A stretch of 64,000 nt of DNA from Climacium dendroides. Taxonomy: Eukaryota > Streptophyta > Bryopsida > Hypnales > Climaciaceae. The translations under genes and the position numbers were made by a program. Numbering within the stretch: position 1 is the first letter of the stretch; every line of letters starts with the position of its first letter. A model generated the notes under the pieces. That model searched no databases. It had not been told where the DNA came from and was given only the letters and a program-made list of their open reading frames with translations. Of this stretch, positions 35,210 through 46,965 are shown piece by piece. The stretch lies in contig OX467089.1 in the NCBI GenBank assembly GCA_950106755.1, positions 20,007,345-20,071,344 of the forward strand, in the 5' to 3' direction.

Positions 35210-36718
35210 TTCCTTTTAACTTAATTATGAGCAGTTGAACTCCTTCAAATCACTAACATTAACATATCCCACATCAATGGTTTTACCTCCTACCATCCAA
35301 ATTTGTACAAAGAGCTTGTCTTTCTCATCTTCACATGCTTCTAAGTAAGCTTAAGTGGCATTTGAAGCTAGTGGTCAAATATTTTGAATTTATTTAATAT
35401 GATGTTGAATTTATAAAAATTAAAACTTTAATGTCAAAGCTACTTTTGGAACTTTAATTAATTATTTGGCATCAATGTGCTGACCCCACTTTGTGGGTAT
35501 AATATACATCTTGTTCTACAAACATAATCTTTAAAACAATCGAATATTCTTTAATATACATGACCTACCTTAAAACACTTGCTACAATCAAATTCATAAT
35601 ATCTAGCGTTTCCTTTTGAGTGGATAGTCTATCTACCTATTCATTTACCCTAAACGGCTTAAGTCCAAACAAAATTCCAATCTCCCTTCTCTTACTTCAA
35701 AAATTATTTAGTTAATATAAGGTAGATCAACCTAATAGTGTCATTCATCCAATTCTAACATTTATTGGATCCTCCCATTTATGTCAATCACCCACCTATT
35801 TCTGTGGGGAGGGTAACATTTTCTTTGGGCAAGCAATTGGATGCTATTGTCAAAGAATGATATTTAGTTTATATTTATCTATAGATGATTTAAGGTTGAT
35901 AAAGATGTGGTTCATTAAATGCTAGTTTAGATGGGCTTAGTTGTGAACAAATTCTTGTTCAAACAAGTTGCACTATTGTAGTTTTAAACAATAAAAGAAG
36001 TGCTTTCAGAATGTCAAACTTTTGCTTTCAAAAACACTCATCAAATGGGATTAGGGTGGCAATTAATTAATCTGAAACCTTTTTAAAATGGTCATGATCT
36101 CCACCTACTAATGATTTTATATCTATGCACCAAACATGTTTGAAAATTCATATTAATTTCAATTCTTCTCAGATTAATTTGATTCCACTTGTGATTTGAT
36201 TACACTCAACTAATTTGTTTTCCTAAAAAATATAGGCAACTACAAGCACATTACACAAGTCAATACCCAAATTGCAAATCTAGATGGTCATATGCTTTTT
36301 TACCCTTCGACCCTTCTTACAAAGATTCATAGTCGAGGAGTCACTCGATCATAATGACTTTCTGAGCTTGACATTGAACCCTAAATGAACAAGACTCTCC
36401 CAAGTCACTACTACTTTTCTATTGATTTGGACAGAAATCCATAGAAAAATGAACCAAATCCACGCGATCAAACCAACAAAAAGACTAAATTTTCTAGGAG
36501 TAAGTATACCAACTATTTAGAATGATAGCAGCTATTTCTTTCTAAGGTAACTACACCTAATTTCAACTACTTTCTAAAATTGCATAGTTTAGATTCTTGT
36601 TGAAAATGTACTTTTGACCTCCAACAATAATTTACAAAATATTTTTTAATATAATATTGGGAACCATGTTGAATTGCTTATTTGCACTATTTTAGGGGTA
36701 GCTTGTTACCTTACAAAA
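35210..36718. other. AT-rich intergenic DNA with a CACTA-family relic
   Basis: No gene. At about 36440-36500 the phrase ACCAACAAAAAGACTAAATTTTCTAGGAG resembles the right end of the CACTA MITE at 46535-46762 in diverged form. The rest is unassigned. Confidence 0.4.
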
Positions 36719-37752
36719 ATGTACAATTAGATACTAAAAGCTTATAAACTACCTTTTGGAGCCATTCCATTTTTTGATACAATGTGGATTATAATTGGTA
36801 TTTTTTTGGTAAGCATAATTATTATTGTAACCTTATGCAATCCCAATCAAGCATATTAAAATTTCAGTTTTAGAAAACCCAAACTCCATTTTGGATGAAT
36901 TGTTTCATTCAAAATTTGTGATTTGCATTATCATTGATTGAAAATCATTGGTGATGAATTTTTAAAATTTGATTGCATAGATATGTAGGAAACATCTATA
37001 TGCACGTCTTCCTTCTAACAAGCATCTCCAAAAAAGCTAAAAAATTCCATTTATAGATATTTCAATGTTGGGGTGACTATATCCAAATTTTGTAAAATAG
37101 ATATATCTTTATTATAACTAGATTTTTTTTATTTGCACCTCACACTAGAAGAAACCCGCGTTTAACTTGACGGATTTTTTTGCGCATCATGTTACAATTT
37201 CATTGGACGTAATTTTTGACATAAAAACATGAAATTGTAACATGATGCGCAAAAAAATCCGTCAAGTTAAACGCGTGTTTCTTCTAGTGTCACATGATAA
37301 CTAATTTTGTACATTTGAGCATGATGGTACAATTACTTTGCCAAAATCAAGTTAAAATATAGAGATATCCATTTCTTCAAAGTTTGGTTATACAACACTT
37401 TTCATTGAACTCTTCATTGATCATATTTTTGTTACTTAAGGGGGGTGTTTTTTTTATTATGAAAGGTATGCATATGGATATTCCCTACATATCCATGCAA
37501 TCAAATTAAAAAAATTGTCACCAATTGTATTCAATAGAATATTATGTAAAATCACAAAAATTGACTTTAAAAATTCTTCTAAAATGAAATTTCACTTTTA
37601 TGAAACTGAAATTTGGTATGCTTGATTGGGATTGAGTAAGAATTCAGTGATATTTATGCAAGGACAAAAAAACCCAATTTTATTCTATATTATGTACAAA
37701 TCTTTGGATGGCTCCAAAAAGTAGTTTGTAAGCTTTCAGTACCCAATTGTAA
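36719..37752. repeat. 1-kb inverted repeat, arms of about 250-400 bp
   Basis: Left-arm words TTTGATTGCATAGATATGTAGG and AAGCTTATAAACTACCTTTTGGAGCC are found in reverse in the right arm (CCTACATATCCATGCAATCAAA; GGCTCCAAAAAGTAGTTTGTAAGCTT). The centre contains a CACTA MITE (37143-37289). It may be a foldback transposon or a non-autonomous element with very long terminal repeats. Confidence 0.8.
37143..37289. mobile_element. CACTA-type palindromic MITE (147 bp)
   Basis: It starts CACTAGAAGAAACCCGCG and ends CGCGTGTTTCTTCTAGTG, flanked by the 3-bp duplication TCA (37140-37142 and 37290-37292). The arms are nearly perfect complements (TTAACTTGACGGATTTTTT; AAAAAATCCGTCAAGTTAA) with a short loop. 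It sits inside the 1-kb inverted repeat and so is younger than it. Confidence 0.92.
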
Positions 37753-37954
37753 ACCTGCTACAAATGTCAATTGATCATATGTTATGATATTTGGTAATCA
37801 CAGTATGATCTTTTTCTAAGCGGCAAGGTCATTTTCACAACAAGCAGCAAGATGGTCCTTTGACTGTGGAAACATTTCATGTGACAATTTGGTTGAAAAC
37901 TTGTAACAAATTGGTATTCCATAAGCTACTAGACTATGTTTACATTCACTTGAC

Positions 37955-38945
37955 TTAACATTAAAGGCCCATTGTCCTCTTTGGGGATAAAATGGATTTT
38001 GGGCAGGTTCCTACAGACTCAATTTTTAGTGAATTTTTTTGAAACTTTCTCATATGATAGAAAAACTTAAGGTGGGTACACCCAAAATCGCCCTGTGTGT
38101 AAAAGCACCAGCTAGAAAAGGCATTAAAATGGCTTTGGCATATACAAAGAATGGTCATTCATTTACATAGGCAGTTTTAGAAGTTGTCAGGGTTTTTATG
38201 AGAGAGTTCATGTCAGATTACGGATATCATTAAGAGTCTTTAAGTGACAGCTAAAGCATTTTAGAGGATGATGAGTTAAATGTCACTGATGAGAGGATGG
38301 TGTTATTCTTTGGTAATTTCTTCTGCTACTTCTTTATTCCCCAAACTTCTTTATTTTTTTTCTTTTTTAATGGCACAATGGCTGAGCATTTGTGTTCCTT
38401 CTGACATCTTGTGACGGCCATATTGGGCATGGCCATGCTCTTTTCTAATGTAGTCTATGAGCTCTTTAAGTCACCCTACATGCAAAACTTTGCAAGCCTA
38501 TTGTACTCTCATAGATGCCACAATGACTAAATTGATTGTGCATCTCTTCTTCATGAACACATCTCTTTGATTTTCTACATGGACTGGTCACCGTTCAGCC
38601 TTTACAAGAGCCACAGACCAGTTTGTGGCGCTTTTAGGTGTATCTACCTTATTAGTTTTGTGGGAATATGGTTTTCATTTCAATCAGTGCCCCAAAGCAA
38701 AAGTTATACTACAAAAAGCCCAAATTTTCATTCGGCAAGTAAAAAAATAAATTAACAGAAACTTGAAATTATATTTTTAATTTTTTTTCTTGTAGATCAT
38801 ATTTTTATTCTACAAGTAAAGTTCAAGATCCTACAATTAGATTCTTAAAAAAAGGGTCTTTTTTGTTTCTTTGAGCAAACACAACAAAAATGGCAGTTTT
38901 GTGTGTTTTTTGACAAAAAAATGGCCTTGGGCCTTCAAGGGTTAA
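37955..38945. mobile_element. TTAA-ended piggyBac-like element split by a younger insertion
   Basis: The left part (37955-38069) and right part (38650-38945) together match 25742-26335 and the fragment near 23950-24150. Both outer borders are TTAA. The right end reads TTGGGCCTTCAAGGGTTAA. The middle is a 580-bp AGGTGGG-ended element (38070-38649). The original element was about 410 bp. Confidence 0.78.
38070..38649. mobile_element. TA MITE relative with extended interior (580 bp)
   Basis: The left end AGGTGGGTACACCCAAAAT and the right end reading AGGTAGATACACCTAAAA in reverse belong to the AGGTAGG family. TA flanks both ends (38068-38069 and 38650-38651). The host copy near 24025 reads AAAAACTTATTAATTT uninterrupted, which fits insertion at one TA. 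The interior differs from the 264-272 bp copies. Confidence 0.85.
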
Positions 38946-39020
38946 ATTGTTTGCTTGCAATGAATTAATACACTACAAACAATGTCCATGGCACCAAAAT
39001 GAAAGTGACCAAATTCATTT

Positions 39021-39190
39021 TTAACCCTTAAACGATGCCGAGGACATTTTCCGGTTGATGAATGACAAAGAATCTCTCTATAGAGGACATAAGTGCAACT
39101 ATTCATCTTCCAAATTTTGTAGAAAAAGGAAGTGTCTTCTACAATAGTTTGTGTTCCAATGAGTGTTTTTTACATTTTTTAAGCCAACAC
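39021..39190. mobile_element. Left part of a TTAA/CCCTTAAAC element
   Basis: It starts TTAACCCTTAAACGATGCC and shares the order of words with 61947-62177 (GATGAATGACAA, GGACA-AA-TGCAACTATTCATC, TCTTCTACA-TAGTTTG). The right end is not found. It is cut near 39190 by sequence beginning CACTAATAAAAAATC, possibly a CACTA-like insertion. Confidence 0.65.
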
Positions 39191-40830
39191 TAATAAAAAA
39201 TCACAACCGATTTAACAAAAAATCAACAAATGTTTGTTGTTCCAGGCACCATTGGACAACGGTTGCAACAATCAACAAGTTTCTGTTGAAATGAGATTTC
39301 CGTTTTGTTGATTTGAGTATTGTGGGGTGTGAAATTTTGTAATATCATTTTCTTTAGGAATCTTTTGGAACCTTTTGGAATCTTTTAGGAATCTTTTAAG
39401 AATAAAAATCATATTTGGGGAATATAGGAGAATCTTATTAAAATCTTAGGGAATCTTTGCTAATTTTTTTGGTCCCTCAAAGAATTTTAGAAAATCTTAA
39501 AGATTCTTATTGACAATGATACTTTATTTATTTTGGATTTGTTGGATCAATTATGTGCATTATGAACTCTAGTCTTTAAACCCAAAAAATTGAACCTAGA
39601 AATGCATTATATGGTTATAAAATATAAATTGAATGCATTGTCCAGTTTAACAAATATTTCAAATGTAAGGGCATTAAGATGTAACAATGGTCCATATTGC
39701 AACCTACACTCTTTCTACAATGGCTAATGCTATCCCATGTTCTCAATTCCAAAAAACAATTCTAGTATTGTGAGAACCAACAACAATTGCATGTTTGTCA
39801 AACTGTTGTTATTTTAAATTCTATGAATGTTAATTTCCTTCAATTTTTGTGTACAATAATTTAAAATGATATATACCAATATGCCAAGGCATACAAAGGT
39901 TTTTTTGAGTTCTAAGAAAAAATTGGCAAAAGATAAAGTAATTCCAAATCATGTTGAATAAAATTGAGTTTTTGACATGCCCAACTTTAAAATTGATTTT
40001 CTTTCAAATCACAACTCATTTCTTTTTCAAACTTCTATAGTAACGTGTAGTATGTTGCATGCTACAACTTTCAAATATCTACTTTTGGACTTTGTCTATT
40101 GATGCCTATGGTATGATTGTTTGAATGAAAACATTTCAAAGTTGTACTCAATTCTGTCAATCACTGTAAGATAAAACAGCCCATCGTGGTCAAAATTAGG
40201 AGTTAGACCTCATTGTTGCTGAAATTTTTCAATTTTTTTTCACATTATTACAAGTGTGAGAAGTAGTGAGAGCAATTGAAATTATTTTTTTTGACAAAGT
40301 ATGAATTTGCTGTGAATTTTTGAAGTGTTTAATGCATCATGGACCAAAAAAGTCTGTAGACTACCTTAGTACCAACAAAATATGAATCCATCATGCTCAT
40401 TTTGTTCATCTGAAGGAGTCATTGTATTTTCTAAAAAGTTCATTCTTACAATAAATTCACACTAAAAAGTTGGAAGTTCCTAATCAAGTCAAAATTTTGC
40501 ATACCAAAATAAACCATGATGGGGTCATTCCTTAGGTGTCTACTATGGGTCATTTAACCACAATGGATTGTTTTACCTTACTCAAAACAAGCAAACAAAA
40601 CAACAAAGAAGATGATTTGTCAAGAATCTTTTGGATCAAATATCAATGTCATTTAATTCTTTGCCTTCAAAAAAATAATTTTGATGGTCCAAGGATTTGC
40701 TTGAAAGACATTCAAGAATAGAGCTTGGAGATGTCATTTTTATATTGAAATTAATTGTCTACTATGAATCCTCAAAGGGTATGGGATAATTTGAAAATGA
40801 GAGTTGACCACTCATTGTCAAAATATTACA
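39191..40830. other. AT-rich intergenic DNA, no gene recognised
   Basis: It begins with AACAAAAAATCAACAAATG-type sequence resembling the CACTA MITEs near 46.6-47.1 kb. An imperfect run of GGAATCTTTT-like words follows at 39355-39480. No coding signal is seen. Confidence 0.4.
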
Positions 40831-41196
40831 ATTATGTATGATGTAGAATTTTAGACCTCATTTAGTTATAGTAGAATAATTTTTTTAAACTTTGAACTAA
40901 AAAAAATTGGGATATCTATCTAAGTTTCCTCTACAAAAATCTATTTAATATTTCTAGCCTCCAATTAAAAGTTACAGATAAAATTTAGAGAGGATGTTGA
41001 AAACGTTAAAAAATGTCCTTTCCAATCCCTCTTTGAAAATTGTCCATAACTTTTGATTAGAGGCTAAAAACATCAAATGGATTTTTGGAGAGCAAACTTA
41101 GATAGATTTTCCAAGTTTTTTTAGTTCAAAATTTAAGAAGAAAATTATTTTGCTATGACTACATGAAGTTTGAAACTCTACTTCAAATAAAATTCC
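40831..41196. repeat. Hairpin-type inverted repeat, relative of 34836-35209
   Basis: The left arm (GTAGAATTTTAGACCTCATTTAG onward) pairs with the right arm (ATGAAGTTTGAAACTCTAC). The interior words CAAATGGATTTTTGGAGA and TTTGAAAATTGTCCATA are shared with the 34.8-kb copy. The loop lies around 41000. Confidence 0.74.
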
Positions 41197-42152
41197 TATT
41201 TTAATTTGACTTAACTATGAGCACCAAAGCTTCTACTAATTTTAATTTATGTGTCCTACATTGTTTGTAAATTTTCAGAAAAAAAAATGGAATTGGCATC
41301 CAATCCAAGTCGTTTCATATTTTTTGGACCTTTATGGAATTAGTTACAAATTTTTGAAGTTGATAGAGAAGTTGGTGGATAGAAACACTTCATGGATGGA
41401 GTGCATTGTAGGTGGATGATGTGGTGAGGTGGAGGTCCCATGCAATGGAATAGAGCAGGGAACATACTAGAAACACATGGAAACATATTGGGTCCCTTTT
41501 ATTTCCATTGCCCACTAGACTTTGGCTCAATGCGGTCTTTTAAATTCAAAAAAAATTAGAGAGTGATTTTTTTTTGGAGGGGGGGATTTGTTAAAGATAA
41601 TTAATTTTCCAATCCACTATTGGGATTTTGGAGTTTTGAAATTATGAGGTAGAAAACTTGTTAGCAAAAAAATATAGTGTATTGTCATTTCTTTAGACAT
41701 TGTGTCATTGCAAGATTTTTTGGGATGTGTTCCACAAAAAAAATTCAGTGAAATTTGGTGTGCATATATATAGCATTACCTTCATTATGGTATGTTGTTA
41801 ATTTCAAAGTCCTTAGTGCAAAAGATTTCCACAAATGGCGGTCAAAGGCAGCTAAAATTGTAGGATAGAGTTCAAAAAAACACTTTTCTTCCAACTTTGA
41901 ATGCTCATATATTCCAATCCGTATGGTCAAATTTGATAAAATTTTTACCACATGTTCTCAAACAAATTACGTACAAGATCCTATGGTCAGATTTTTTTTT
42001 TTTAAATTTAAATTTATTTTTTTAAATGTACACAACAAAAGTGGTAGTTTTGAGTGGTTTTTGACAGAAGACACCCTTAGGTCTTTAGGGGTTAAGTCAA
42101 TGCTTCACACGGTCATAAAAACCGATGATTTCCAAAGTCACCCCATCGTCCT
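41197..42152. other. Intergenic DNA with a TTAA-family right end
   Basis: The segment from about 41880 to 42095 (CAAGATCCTATGGTCAGATT, GTAGTTTTGAGTGGTTTTTGAC, CTTTAGGGGTTAA) is the right-hand module of the TTAA-ended family seen at 25742-26335. A matching left end was not located. The remainder is unassigned. Confidence 0.45.
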
Positions 42153-42401
42153 TTAACCCTTGAGCGCCCAAAACAAATTCAGTGAAATCTAAACCTTTGC
42201 AAATTCATTCCATTCAAACTTTCTCCTAGTGAGAAATACACATAATCTATTTGTATGGATTGGTAGTCAGGAGAGACTTGGAGGTGTGGGGAAAAGAACA
42301 TGTCCTTTAACTGTACCACTCAAAACATTATAATAGTCAAACACAAACGTTTTTCAAATTGGAGAGACCAGATTTGGGTTGCTGAGGCACTCAGGGGTTA
42401 A
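42153..42401. mobile_element. TTAA/CCCTTGAGCG piggyBac-like MITE (249 bp)
   Basis: TTAACCCTTGAGCGCC at the left and GGCACTCAGGGGTTAA at the right form short inverted ends with TTAA on both borders. The interior is non-coding. A further GGGTTAA follows immediately (42402-42408), possibly a second, nested border. Confidence 0.7.
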
Positions 42402-42719
42402 GGGTTAAATGGTACATGAACATATACTAAATGGAATTTATGGCCTCATGGAAACACGGGAATGATTGCACATTTGCACGGTAGACACGAGACAAAGCTT
42501 GGCATCTCTTCCCTGTTCCCATGTCTGCACCCAGAATGAAATAATGAATGAATCAGTCTCCAAACAACAGCACCCAAAAGGGCCTTTTGTAGACCAACAC
42601 GGGGACTTTATGTTGTGAAGTCAAAAATGTGGTGGTCCTCCTCTTTTGCACTTCAAAGAAATGTTTAAAATGTGCAGAAATCAGTACAAACTTATTTGTG
42701 TCAGAAGAAGAGTAACTTA

Positions 42720-42983
42720 AGGTAGGTACACCCAAAACTGCCACTTTTGGCTATTGAGCCTATTTTGTATTATTAGACTGGTCAAATTTTCTTGTTGGCA
42801 AGTGAAAGGAGGTTCCAATGCACCAGAGAACGTGGCATTTGGATATTGTATGCAAAAGTTATTAAGGATCAAAGTTTGGTTCTAAAAGCATTTCTTCCAC
42901 ATAAGTACAGAACTGATTTTGGAAATGTACATACAGTGTAGATGGCGGTTTAAGGTCAGTGGCACATTTGGGTGTACCTATTT
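42720..42983. mobile_element. AGGTAGG-type TA MITE (copy 2)
   Basis: It is collinear with 7923-8194 from AGGTAGGTACACCCAAAAC to TTTGGGTGTACCTATTT, with TA flanks (42718-42719 and 42984-42985). A short deletion (about 8 bp) sits near 42790. Confidence 0.87.
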
Positions 42984-43045
42984 TAATTCTAGTCATATGA
43001 CTAGCATGAATGAAGAGTTGGTTGGGGATAGTTCTACTATTTAAT

Positions 43046-43622
43046 TTAACCCTGGAGCGTCTGGACTCTTCTCCATAATTGATGATTTGGAGAAAAGCAT
43101 TACAAAGTGCTATTTGGAAAAATATTTTAGAAGTTATATACAAAAGAAAATTGTAGATTTTGAGTTTTACACTCCATCCATATGGTTAGATTCACCAATG
43201 CAATCACCAATATTTTTCTATAAATTTTGAAAGGGAAATTTCAAAATTCCTTCAAAATTTGATTACAAGCAAAATATTATCATTTTTTGAGTAAAATTTG
43301 TTGAAATGGATTTGAAATGAGGTTCTCTTCACATGATGATTTTTTTAAATTTTTGTGTTCTTTACATCTATGACCTCATTTTTGCAGATTTAGCTTTGAA
43401 CTAGAGTCAATGTAGTTTAACCACTTGACACACTTCCACATTTGTAATTTTAGAAAAATTTGTATTCTAGCAACACCAAATTCAACCATTAGATAAGATA
43501 AGAACTTGGTAAAGTATCACCAAATATTAGGATGACTTTCATCCAAGCAGGAATGAGACAGAAACAAGAACTTCAATTTGTTCATTGTCCAAAAAATGGA
43601 CATTAGAGTGCTCCAGGGTTAA
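43046..43622. mobile_element. TTAA/CCCTGGAGCG piggyBac-like element (577 bp)
   Basis: It starts TTAACCCTGGAGCGTCTGG and ends GAGTGCTCCAGGGTTAA, with TTAA at both borders. It is the reverse-oriented full-length relative of 31619-32174 (shared AAAATATTTTAGAAG, GATTACAAGCAAAATATTATC and CTTTACATCTATGACCTCAT in reverse). No coding sequence. Confidence 0.82.
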
Positions 43623-43630
43623 GCCATGTA

Positions 43631-44028
43631 AGGTAGGAGGCTCTAAAAGTGACCATTTAAGGGCTGATTCACCTTTTTCACAGGTTTTCATGGACAAAAT
43701 GATTTTTAGCTTATTTTTCACAGAAAGAAAAATAGATGTGGAATACAACACAAGTAGTTTTGTATTTTTCCAAGCATTTTTTAATTATTTTTTAATTTTT
43801 AAAGATTTGGGTCATAGGTACTATAGGTGTCCCAAAATCCGTCCCCTTGTGACTTATAAAGAAATGTGCAAAAACCAAAGATAATGATTGGTTCTTGTAA
43901 TAAAAAATTAATTTTTCTTGAATTTATTAACGGATCAAAGAGGTCCATTCAAGGATCACCTTGCATCCATTTTACAACTATCTACAAGACGGTTTGAAGA
44001 AGAGGGGCGGATTTTGAGCCACCTACCT
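43631..44028. mobile_element. TA-flanked TIR element, AGGTAGGAGGCTC ends (398 bp)
   Basis: The left end AGGTAGGAGGCTCTAAAA and the right end, AGGTAGGTGGCTCAAAAT in reverse, form inverted repeats. TA lies on each side (43629-43630 and 44029-44030). The terminal seven bases are shared with the 272-bp MITE family but the interior is different. It starts only 8 bp after the TTAA element at 43046-43622. Confidence 0.75.
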
Positions 44029-44059
44029 TAGGCTTAGATAGAGGGTGCTATCCTTGATG

Positions 44060-44345
44060 CCTCCTTTGGAGGTAGACCTATTTGTGTCATATTAACTTTT
44101 AATTGGTTGCACTTATAGTTGTATGATGAGTCTAATATGGAGGTCCAGCCAAAGGTGAATGTAAAAAAAGAAAAAGAAAAATCCTATTTTGTGCCATGTT
44201 AATTCTATTTCTCTATACTTCTTTTAGCTAATTTGGAGCCTTAGATTGCAAATATGAACTCAAATTTTGTAAAAAAATTTGCATAACAAATAAAAGGTTC
44301 TTGTGTTTTCCCTAGGGTTAAAACATGGGGGCAATACTGCCTCTA
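44060..44345. repeat. Dispersed repeat, relative of the 16870-17665 blocks
   Basis: It shares GGTGAATG-AAAAAA, GCAAATATGAACTC, AAATAAAAGGTTCTTGTGTTTTCCC and CCTCTAC with 17450-17660 in the same order. Confidence 0.68.
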
Positions 44346-45439
44346 CATGAACATTTGCACTTCTGTTTGCCATCCATTGGATACTTTAAGGCCGTCATGT
44401 TGTTGTAGGGATATAGGTCAGTGAAGTCTAATTTGTAGTTGTAGCATGGTATTTTTTTGTGTACTTGAAAGTATTGACACCTTTATTTGCCAAACTTGGC
44501 ACACTCAAATTTTCCATCTAATTTTGAAGAAACCTCAATTTCCTTGTACTTCACCCTTGCTCACCAAATACAATCCATAAATAGTCGAGTGACCATTCAT
44601 CAAGTAGAATAAATGATAAATCAACTAAACTTGTGATGAATAGTGATTTCAAGGGTCATTCTTAGCATTGAGAGAATATTGTGAGGAACTTGTAATACTT
44701 TTCATCCACATCTGAAGAATGTCAGACCCCTAGTGTGTAAAGATGGCCATGCTCTGACATGTAAGGTACATAAATTAAAGTACATAGCAATTACAAAAGT
44801 TTCTATTTGTGTTGAATTGGATCCTATGACACATGACACTTCTAATGTAGATTATTATTGCACCTTCTAACTTACATGTGTGAGAAGTTCCAAAATGATC
44901 TCTCATTTTACATGTATAATACTATATTTGAATATCATAAGGTTTAGATATTAAAATTACCTCCTAATTTTTCAATTCATTGATGTATATTTTACCGTAT
45001 TTTTGTTCATATTCTATATTCTGGAAGTAAAATAGAAGAATATATATATGTTCTATACTAGATCCTTGTAGGTTAAGTAAATAGACTCTTCATTTATGCC
45101 AAACCCTTTTCTTTCTATTACTTTTGCATCTAAATGTGTGTGGAGTTGGAAAGTAGCTACTAGATGAAGGATTGAGATTTTTCATCCCATTTTTTTGAGA
45201 AGTCTTTAAATGTCTCTATAGTAATGGTATTGGTGGAAATTACCTTGTAGATGTATTATTGACTTCTCAACATAAGAAGATGCTAAAAAAATGAATGACT
45301 AAAGATGCTCTTTTAGATGTATTTTAGAAACTTTTTCTTGATCTAAATTATAGACATTAAGATGGTATTTTGTTTAATTTAAGCCCAACCAGTAATATGA
45401 AGCTTATTAAGTCTAGTTTCTACTTCCATTTGAAATATT
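44346..45439. other. AT-rich intergenic DNA, no gene recognised
   Basis: No coding signal and no clear repeat, apart from a possible outer extension of the inverted repeat that follows (GCACCTTCTAACTT near 44860 against AGCTAGAAGGTGC near 46310). Confidence 0.4.
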
Positions 45440-45911
45440 GTAAAATTCCTAAAATTGAATAATTTATTACAATTTGAAATTTAGGCCTATGATTGTGATC
45501 TATTTATTCTCTAATTATAGGATGATAAGATAAATATTTTTATAGTATGATATTCTACACCTATATTATACACCTATGATGAAAATTTCATATCTCTAAA
45601 GGATTTTTTGTATTTGATATGGATTTCTTTCAATTACTCTTTATAAATTCATAATAATTTCAAATTTTCAGCAAAAATTTGAAAATTTTAGAAAATGCAA
45701 AGACATGTGATTTCATCTATAAAGATTAAAATAAAAATATTTAATTTGTATTTAGAGAAAAAATAGAGCATACAAAGCAAAGAATATTGTAATTGAGTAT
45801 ATGGTCTTAGGGAGGCATTATTTAAGGGTGAAACATTTAATCCCTAAAAGACAAGTCTGTGACCACAAAATTGAATATATATTTTTTCATATTTGATGTT
45901 GTCATTTTGTG

Positions 45912-45970
<59 letters not shown>

Positions 45971-46235
45971 TTAGAGATGAAATCACATGCTTCTTTAAAT
46001 TATTAACTTATATATTTTCTTGAAATTACCATGAATCTTTGAAGAAAAAATTAAAAAATTCATATAAAATATCCAGTATAATTTTTAAAAATCTGAAATT
46101 TTTCACAATAGGTGTATATTATAGTGTAGAACATCGTGATGCGAACCAAAATTTTGTAGCATTCTATAATTAGGAAATCAATGGTTTCAATGTTTAAATT
46201 ATAGTAAAATATTGAGTCATAATTAGATTCATTTC
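45440..46235. repeat. Degenerate 0.8-kb inverted repeat around a TA microsatellite
   Basis: Left-arm words CATGTGATTTCATCT (45708), TACACCTATGATGAAAATTTCAT (45572) and CTCTAATTATAGG (45512) have reverse counterparts in the right arm (AGATGAAATCACATG, GAAATTTTTCACAATAGGTGTA, CTATAATTAGG) in mirrored order. The (TA) run lies in the loop next to the right arm. Confidence 0.68.
45914..45967. repeat. (TA)27 microsatellite
   Basis: An uninterrupted alternating TA run of 54 bp, self-complementary and likely length-variable. Confidence 0.95.
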
Positions 46236-46534
46236 ACTGGATGGGTTCAGTGAATCTTAAGAAGAATCATATTTATAGCTAAAATTTCAATCAGGGGTAT
46301 AAAGCTAGAAGGTGCCAAAGTACATAAATTATCCAATGATCCATTTAGAGTTAGACTTTCGTGTAAAATAAAAATGGTCTAAATGACTTGATTGTGATAT
46401 GGTAACATTGTACATTTTTCAACCAAAATTCAGAATAAATAAAAGATGAAATTAATCCAATTTTTATTGCCATGTAAAGGTCTTTATCATTCTAAGACCA
46501 CAAATTGGGACCTACAGTACTTCTAAGTTAACAT

Positions 46535-46762
46535 CACTACCAGAAAATTTCATTTTTTTGTTGTTTTGGTCGTGTTGATCCGGTCAAAATCTAACAGAAA
46601 TTTGTTGAATTTCAACAAATTTCTGTTAGATTTTTTGTTGTTTTGGTCGCGTTGATCCGGTCAAAATCTAACATAAATTTGTTGAATTTCAACAAATTTC
46701 TGTTAGATTTTGACCGGATCAACGCGACCAAAACAACAAAAAAATGAAATTTTCTAGTAGTG
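46535..46762. mobile_element. CACTA-type MITE with internal duplication (228 bp)
   Basis: It starts CACTACCAGAAAATTTCA and ends TGAAATTTTCTAGTAGTG, flanked by the duplication CAT (46532-46534 and 46763-46765). A block of about 88 bp (TTGTTGTTTTGGTCG-GTTGATCCGG onward, containing the palindrome AATTTGTTGAATTTCAACAAATT) is present twice in tandem. As a result the element has three related arms instead of two. Confidence 0.9.
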
Positions 46763-46965
46763 CATGTACTAAAGTGTATTTAGTATGGTTTAGGGTTTAG
46801 GTTATTAGGTACAAGAGCTAAAGTTGTTTAGATCAAATTTTTATCACTATGTATAATTTTTTGAATGAAGAACATCCTAGATATCTTCTTTCAAAGGTAC
46901 TAGAGGTTGTTGTGTCCAAATGACCAATAAAGACCAATGATAGGAAAGTTGCAAATCATTACAAG

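Noticed and set aside
45914..45967. (TA)27 run as an origin or matrix attachment element
   Set aside because: Nothing beyond composition supports such a role.
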